Positions 59,913-64,000 of a stretch of DNA of 64,000 bases are shown piece by piece. Positions within the stretch are counted from its first letter, which is position 1, and each line of letters opens with the position of its first letter. A program made the position numbers and the translations under genes. Origin of the DNA: Herbaspirillum autotrophicum (GTDB lineage Bacteria > Pseudomonadota > Gammaproteobacteria > Burkholderiales > Burkholderiaceae_D); contig NZ_LFLS01000011.1 of the NCBI RefSeq assembly GCF_001189915.1, forward strand, positions 1 to 64,000, given 5' to 3'. Below the pieces are notes generated by a model. That model saw nothing but the letters and a program-made list of their open reading frames with translations, was not told the origin of the DNA and ran no database searches.

Positions 59913-61176
59913 GCTTTACTCCCCGATCCGGACTGACCCAAACAGCGCGTGCTCCGCGCCGACGCAACAACACCGATGGCACCGCCATGACGGTCGTGAT
60001 CAGATTGATCATCCAGAACGCCAGCGGATACCAGATGGTCCACAGAAAATAGCGCAGCAAATGACAGTCATAGCGGTAATCAATCAGCAACCCGATCATC
60101 AATTGCAGAAAACAGGTAAAGATCAACAGCAAGCCGCTCCATTCCGGAATCAGCGCGGTATCCAGCGTGTGCGGCACCAGCCCGAGGGATTTGAGCAAGG
60201 CCAGCACCAGTGCCAGCACCATCGAGTACGACCAGAACACGCTGAGGAGATACTCGCCATAAATCGGCCACATGCGACGCTGCGAAAGATGACGCATGTT
60301 TGACGAATATTTCAACAAGGTCTGAATCCCGCCCATGGCCCAGCGCAAGCGCTGCTTGTACAAACCTCTGATCGTTTCCGGCATCAGAATCCAGCACAGC
60401 GCATGCGGTTCGTAACGGATGCGCCATCCGGCAACCTGCAATTTCCAACTGATATCAATATCTTCAGTCAGCATGTCGGTACTCCAGAAGCCGACATCCA
60501 GCAACGCCTTGCGCCGGAACATGACGATCACGCCGGAGACACTGAACAGGCGTCCATACAATTGCTGGGTGCGTTTGATCAAACCGATGAATGAAGAAAA
60601 TTCTCCTACCTGCATGCGGCCCAGCAAGGTCGATCGCGTGCGGATGCGCGGATTGCCGGTGACCGCAGCAATGTCGTCATGCCGCAGAAAATGCCGCAGC
60701 ATCCAGCCGATGGCCTTCACATCAAGAATGGCATCGCCGTCAATACCCAGAATGAACTCGCCCTGCGCCAGAATGGTTGCCGTCGTCAGTCCTACCGCTT
60801 TACCCTGATTGACGTTCTGATGAATCACCCGCAGCAGGGGAAACCGGCGCGCCATCTCATCCAGTTGCGCGCCAGTGTCATCAGTACTGCCGTCGTTGAT
60901 CGCAATCACTTCATAATTGGGATATTCCAGTTGCATCAGATGACCGATGACTTCCCGGACATTGTCACCTTCATTGAAACAGGGAACCAGGATGCTGACC
61001 CGCGGTAAATCTGCCAGCAATTCCAGCGCATCGCGCGTATCCCTCTGACGCCACTCGAACAGGAAAAAGTGCACTACCCCTCCGGCCATCCATACATAAG
61101 CCATGAAAAACGGATAGAAAAAAACAAAGTCGAACAATATATCCAGGCATAGCAACCACCAGATGGCGAGCGTCAT
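59905..61176 (-). CDS. pgaC: PgaC, poly-beta-1,6-N-acetylglucosamine synthase
   Basis: A 423-residue membrane glycosyltransferase of family GT2 that polymerises GlcNAc from UDP-GlcNAc. The cytosolic catalytic part has VLVPCFNEGDNVREVI-type start, AINDGSTDDT, the DGDA box in ILGIDGDAILD, and the acceptor and QxxRW motifs in TEDIDISWKLQ and QRLRWAMGG. Helices at both ends form the membrane channel. Its ATG overlaps the pgaB stop by 4 bases. Confidence 0.95.
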   Translation of the reverse strand: MTLAIWWLLCLDILFDFVFFYPFFMAYVWMAGGVVHFFLFEWRQRDTRDALELLADLPRVSILVPCFNEGDNVREVIGHLMQLEYPNYEVIAINDGSTDDTGAQLDEMARRFPLLRVIHQNVNQGKAVGLTTATILAQGEFILGIDGDAILDVKAIGWMLRHFLRHDDIAAVTGNPRIRTRSTLLGRMQVGEFSSFIGLIKRTQQLYGRLFSVSGVIVMFRRKALLDVGFWSTDMLTEDIDISWKLQVAGWRIRYEPHALCWILMPETIRGLYKQRLRWAMGGIQTLLKYSSNMRHLSQRRMWPIYGEYLLSVFWSYSMVLALVLALLKSLGLVPHTLDTALIPEWSGLLLIFTCFLQLMIGLLIDYRYDCHLLRYFLWTIWYPLAFWMINLITTVMAVPSVLLRRRGARAVWVSPDRGVKHD

Positions 61177-63260
61177 TTTTCCACTCCCCGGGAGGGTTTG
61201 CGCCCCCTGACTTCAGTTCCCTCGACTTTGCCCGGGACTGATTCCAGAAAACTTTGCTTGGACAGCGTCCTTTTCACCAACCCCAGATCAGGCTGATTTT
61301 CCAGAAAGTCATCCGGGTAGTACGCCAGATGTCGCACGCCCATACTGCGCAACAGCGAAAACTGTTTTTCCAGAGTTGCATCGGCCACGGGCTTTCGGAC
61401 ATTCCAGTCGAATGCCTGCAGTTCGAAGATCGTGCCATCCAGTCCGCCGGGCGTTGCCGCCACCCGCCGCGCCAGTTCCCTGAGCCACGGCAGAGGCTCT
61501 GCAACCCGCTCCATATAGGGCATCGCCATCACCGCGGTATAGTCGTAGCTGTGCAGAAATTGCTGGTAATTCTGGGCGAACCAATGCTCCGATTCCGGTT
61601 CCATCAGCGGCGCCGCATACATGTTGCGGGCGGTCATCAGCGCTGGCTGGGCGGTTTTCAACACCGCGACCAGTTCATGCGTGAAATCGGTCAGATACCG
61701 CGTCTTCAGATCCGACCAGCGATCCGCCAGTACCGGCGACCGCCGGATCGCTTCGATATCGGATGGCAAACCCCATGACTGATAGACCTGCAACGCAGCG
61801 TGACTGGCATCTTCATAATCATTGAGCGTGGCATCGTCATGAAACAGAACGCCATTGAAGCGCGCATATTTGCCAAGGTCTTCGTAGATCTCCCGAATCA
61901 GGTCGCGTACCTGAGGATCGAATGGCGTGAGGCGATGGTAACGATCTGCATATGCCGCTGCCGGTGCGCCTGCACCCATCTTGACTACCGAGCCCGCCAG
62001 CGGATTTTTCGACGGCAAGCGGAATGCCATGACCGGCATCCATGCATACACCTTGACCCCTGAGCGCGTCATCAATTGCCAGGCGACCCGGCTGAACAGG
62101 TCTGCCCGCAGCGGCAAATGACGATTGGGAAAGTAGACCGAATCGGCGACGCCATCGCCATCCGGATCGGCATACGCTTGCAGGAATACGCTGGTGGGAC
62201 TGATCTTCTTGACCCGCTCCAGCAAGAGCGACAGATTTTCTTCCTGCTGCTTGGGGTCCGGATCATAAACATAATCCAGATCGACGTGCATCACGCGGTT
62301 GACCGGACGCACATCGCCATCAAAACCGGCCGGTGTGCGCAAATAATATAAATAATCGGGCGCCAGCGCGTCGAACGAAACCAATCCGCGCCGGATCCGG
62401 TTCAAGGGTACATCCGGCGAATTCGGCCCGCTCTCAAGCGACATGGCGAACGGCAGACCGACAGCATCAGCAGCCGCCAGCGCCGTATTGTTATACGCGC
62501 CGTAGGGCCAGACCACCGCGCGCACCGGCACGCCGGTGTGCTTCTCGATCAACTGCTTTCCCAGTTGCAAATCAGCAATCAGACGCTGCTGATACGCGGC
62601 GTCGCTTTCATAGGTGGCGGTGCGGGAATCATAGCGATGCGTCACGACTGCCGGTATTTCATTACCTTGTGGATTTGCCACCGTGCCTTTATGCAATGCA
62701 TGGGTATGCGTGGCAAATTCAGCCAGTCCGGAAGCAGACATTTCAGTGATCTCCGACCAGCTCAGGAATTTTTCGCGCGGCACGCCGGTCTTCCCGTATG
62801 ACATGACCCGCTGGCCGCCAGGCACCTCCAGCCACTCCGTCACCAGCGCGAAGATGGCCGGAAACCGAAACAGCTTCAGCAGAGGAAATACTTTGCTGTA
62901 AAAACTCTGATAACCGTCATCGAACACCAGCAACACCGGCTTTCCCGGCAACGGCGCGCCGCCGTTCCGGGAAGCCCGGATCTGATCCAGCGTAACCGGG
63001 TGATAGCCGTTGTCCCTGAGCCAGGAAAAGAAGTTCATCAACACGCTCTGATCGACCGCCAGTTCTTCCGGGTCAGTATCAAACGTGGCCCGTACATTTT
63101 CACGTATGTCATGAAACGCAAAAACGCGGAAGGTCTTGCCATCATCGGGATCAGCTTGCGGCAACGATGCTGCCTGCGCCGCCGACAGCATGCCGCCTAG
63201 GACCAGCATCCACACCGGCACCATGATGCAGCGCCTTATCAACCAGATCAATATCAGCAC
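61173..63260 (-). CDS. pgaB: PgaB, poly-GlcNAc N-deacetylase/glycoside hydrolase
   Basis: A 695-residue periplasmic or lipid-anchored protein that partly deacetylates the polymer for export. After the signal region the NodB-like deacetylase domain (about 40-310) carries FAFHDIRE, the metal Asp pair LVFDDGYQSFYS and the HTHALHKG histidines. The C-terminal glycoside-hydrolase (GHL13) domain covers about 320-660. The start is a GTG with AGGAG upstream; an ATG at 63224 is an alternative that also leaves a signal peptide. Confidence 0.93.
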   Translation of the reverse strand: MLILIWLIRRCIMVPVWMLVLGGMLSAAQAASLPQADPDDGKTFRVFAFHDIRENVRATFDTDPEELAVDQSVLMNFFSWLRDNGYHPVTLDQIRASRNGGAPLPGKPVLLVFDDGYQSFYSKVFPLLKLFRFPAIFALVTEWLEVPGGQRVMSYGKTGVPREKFLSWSEITEMSASGLAEFATHTHALHKGTVANPQGNEIPAVVTHRYDSRTATYESDAAYQQRLIADLQLGKQLIEKHTGVPVRAVVWPYGAYNNTALAAADAVGLPFAMSLESGPNSPDVPLNRIRRGLVSFDALAPDYLYYLRTPAGFDGDVRPVNRVMHVDLDYVYDPDPKQQEENLSLLLERVKKISPTSVFLQAYADPDGDGVADSVYFPNRHLPLRADLFSRVAWQLMTRSGVKVYAWMPVMAFRLPSKNPLAGSVVKMGAGAPAAAYADRYHRLTPFDPQVRDLIREIYEDLGKYARFNGVLFHDDATLNDYEDASHAALQVYQSWGLPSDIEAIRRSPVLADRWSDLKTRYLTDFTHELVAVLKTAQPALMTARNMYAAPLMEPESEHWFAQNYQQFLHSYDYTAVMAMPYMERVAEPLPWLRELARRVAATPGGLDGTIFELQAFDWNVRKPVADATLEKQFSLLRSMGVRHLAYYPDDFLENQPDLGLVKRTLSKQSFLESVPGKVEGTEVRGRKPSRGVEK

Positions 63261-63269
63261 AGCGTCTCC

Positions 63270-64000
63270 TTAGTCAAACGGAACAGACAAGTTCAAATAG
63301 CCATAGCTGCGGCGGTCGCTGACCCCATCGTAGGGATGCGCCGCGAGGCCGGCGCCATAGGTCAGCGCCAGTCGTTCACCGAGTTGCCATTCATGTTCGT
63401 AGCGGATGCCCCATAATGGCCGGCCATCCTGGCCGGCCTGCCGATACCAGCCAAGCGTGCCGTAAATGCGTTGTGTCAGACGTCGCTCATCCCGTTTCCA
63501 GGTCAGCCACTGAAAACGGCTGACCTGCTCCAGAGACGCATCTGTACGAGGATTGAAATAGGCCGCCGGGCGCTCGCCGTTGAGCGCCGCCGCCATGCTC
63601 AGCGTGGTTGCGAATTGCGCGCGCGGACTGCTGTACCAGCGCTCGCTCCAGCTCAGCGAAAGCGCGTGACGACGATTGCCATCTGAAAAACCGATATGCT
63701 GATAAAGGGTGTCAAACTGGCGACTTTCATTGACGACATAGACGATGCCGGTGTTGTACTCGCTGCCGCGGACGCCATCGGCATATGCCTTGGCAGAAAG
63801 ATTGATGCTGTTGCTGTCCGCAAAAGCACTCCAGCGCCACTGATCATCAATACGATAAGTGAGCGCGGCCGTGGCACCTGCGGCGAGACTGGCCTGCGCG
63901 GTATGGTGCAGACCAGCGCCGATTTTCCAGCGTTCGTTGAGCCATGATATGCCGGCTTCACTGCGCTGCCGGCTGATATTTCCCTGATCGGTGTTGGCAT
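63270..64000 (-). CDS. pgaA: PgaA, outer-membrane poly-GlcNAc export porin (partial, C-terminal part)
   Basis: An open frame of about 243 codons that runs off the right edge, so the N-terminal TPR part and start are missing. It encodes an outer-membrane beta-barrel: alternating Tyr/Trp-rich strands such as ALSLSWSERWYSSPRAQFA, ending with YLNLSVPFD and a C-terminal aromatic-acid pair. PgaA exports the deacetylated polymer. Its position 9 bases upstream of pgaB fits the pgaABCD order. Confidence 0.88.
   Translation of the reverse strand, partial: ANTDQGNISRQRSEAGISWLNERWKIGAGLHHTAQASLAAGATAALTYRIDDQWRWSAFADSNSINLSAKAYADGVRGSEYNTGIVYVVNESRQFDTLYQHIGFSDGNRRHALSLSWSERWYSSPRAQFATTLSMAAALNGERPAAYFNPRTDASLEQVSRFQWLTWKRDERRLTQRIYGTLGWYRQAGQDGRPLWGIRYEHEWQLGERLALTYGAGLAAHPYDGVSDRRSYGYLNLSVPFD

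Noticed and set aside
63653-64000. 115-codon minus-strand ORF at the right edge
   Set aside because: It is in a different frame from PgaA. The PgaA frame stays open from 63596 past 63700 and gives barrel-like sequence, so this is a shadow.

Overview
The window looks like chromosomal DNA of a betaproteobacterium of the order Burkholderiales, most like the Oxalobacteraceae (Herminiimonas/Janthinobacterium/Herbaspirillum type). The evidence is gene order: rpe-gph-trpEGD-(LysE)-trpC; a block holding a DUF3683 FAD oxidase, a HIT protein, a DUF971 protein, ubiE, a Tim44-like protein, ubiJ and ubiB; ptsN-hprK-rapZ; mutM-mutY divergent from a TPR lipoprotein, lolB, ispE, tRNA-Gln, prs and rplY; and gltB-gltD. 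Protein sequences fit this. The genus is inferred from memory of such gene orders, not from a search. No prophage, integrative element, CRISPR array or plasmid gene was seen. Almost everything is housekeeping.

Layout. 1-360: tandem rRNA-type promoters reading left out of the window. 363-5057: enoyl-CoA hydratase, universal stress protein, mltA, a 49-residue membrane microprotein, apaG, rpe, gph. 5112-9994: tryptophan block with a Trp-rich leader peptide and attenuator, trpE, trpG, trpD, a LysE-type exporter and trpC (trpF, trpB and trpA are not here). 10098-13396: an SDR enzyme, a divergent LysR regulator and an MFS exporter. 13511-22535 (minus strand): ubiquinone genes ubiB, ubiJ and ubiE with a Tim44-like protein, a DUF971 protein, a HIT protein and a 1333-residue FAD/Fe-S oxidase. 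22798-26915: ZIP metal transporter behind a small coupled ORF, YqaA, ilvA, queF. 27252-30391: pagP, ptsN, hprK, rapZ. 30410-37781: mutY/mutM, TPR lipoprotein, lolB, ispE, tRNA-Gln, prs, rplY. 37856-46015: M61 peptidase and glutamate synthase gltBD. 46084-46990: a RAYT transposase between matching inverted repeats. 46993-49335: TerC-family membrane protein with a zinc-ribbon protein, and nhaR. 49925-55126: MFS transporter, amn, ansB, and a GDT1/UPF0016 cation exporter under a yybP-ykoY manganese riboswitch. 55437-64000: opgD (osmoregulated glucans), an MFS/LysR pair, and pgaD-pgaC-pgaB-pgaA (poly-N-acetylglucosamine export; pgaA is cut by the right edge).

Four RNA-level elements are the most informative findings. 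One is a complete riboswitch unit upstream of the GDT1 gene: promoter, yybP-ykoY aptamer, an alternative terminator that competes with helix P1, and a TTG start. The second is a trp leader peptide with four Trp codons followed by a terminator. The third is an orphan minus-strand terminator between nhaR and an MFS gene, preceded by a hairpin with a C-rich loop, best explained as a small RNA of about 70 nt with anti-Shine-Dalgarno-like motifs; this is the best candidate here for something undescribed. The fourth is the pair of rRNA promoters at the left edge. There is also a possible regulatory link: NhaR activates pgaABCD in E. coli, and an nhaR homologue lies about 10 kb from the pga operon here.

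Non-ATG starts are inferred for the TPR lipoprotein (TTG), the GDT1 gene (TTG), terC (GTG), amn (GTG) and pgaB (GTG), from Shine-Dalgarno spacing and reading frame.
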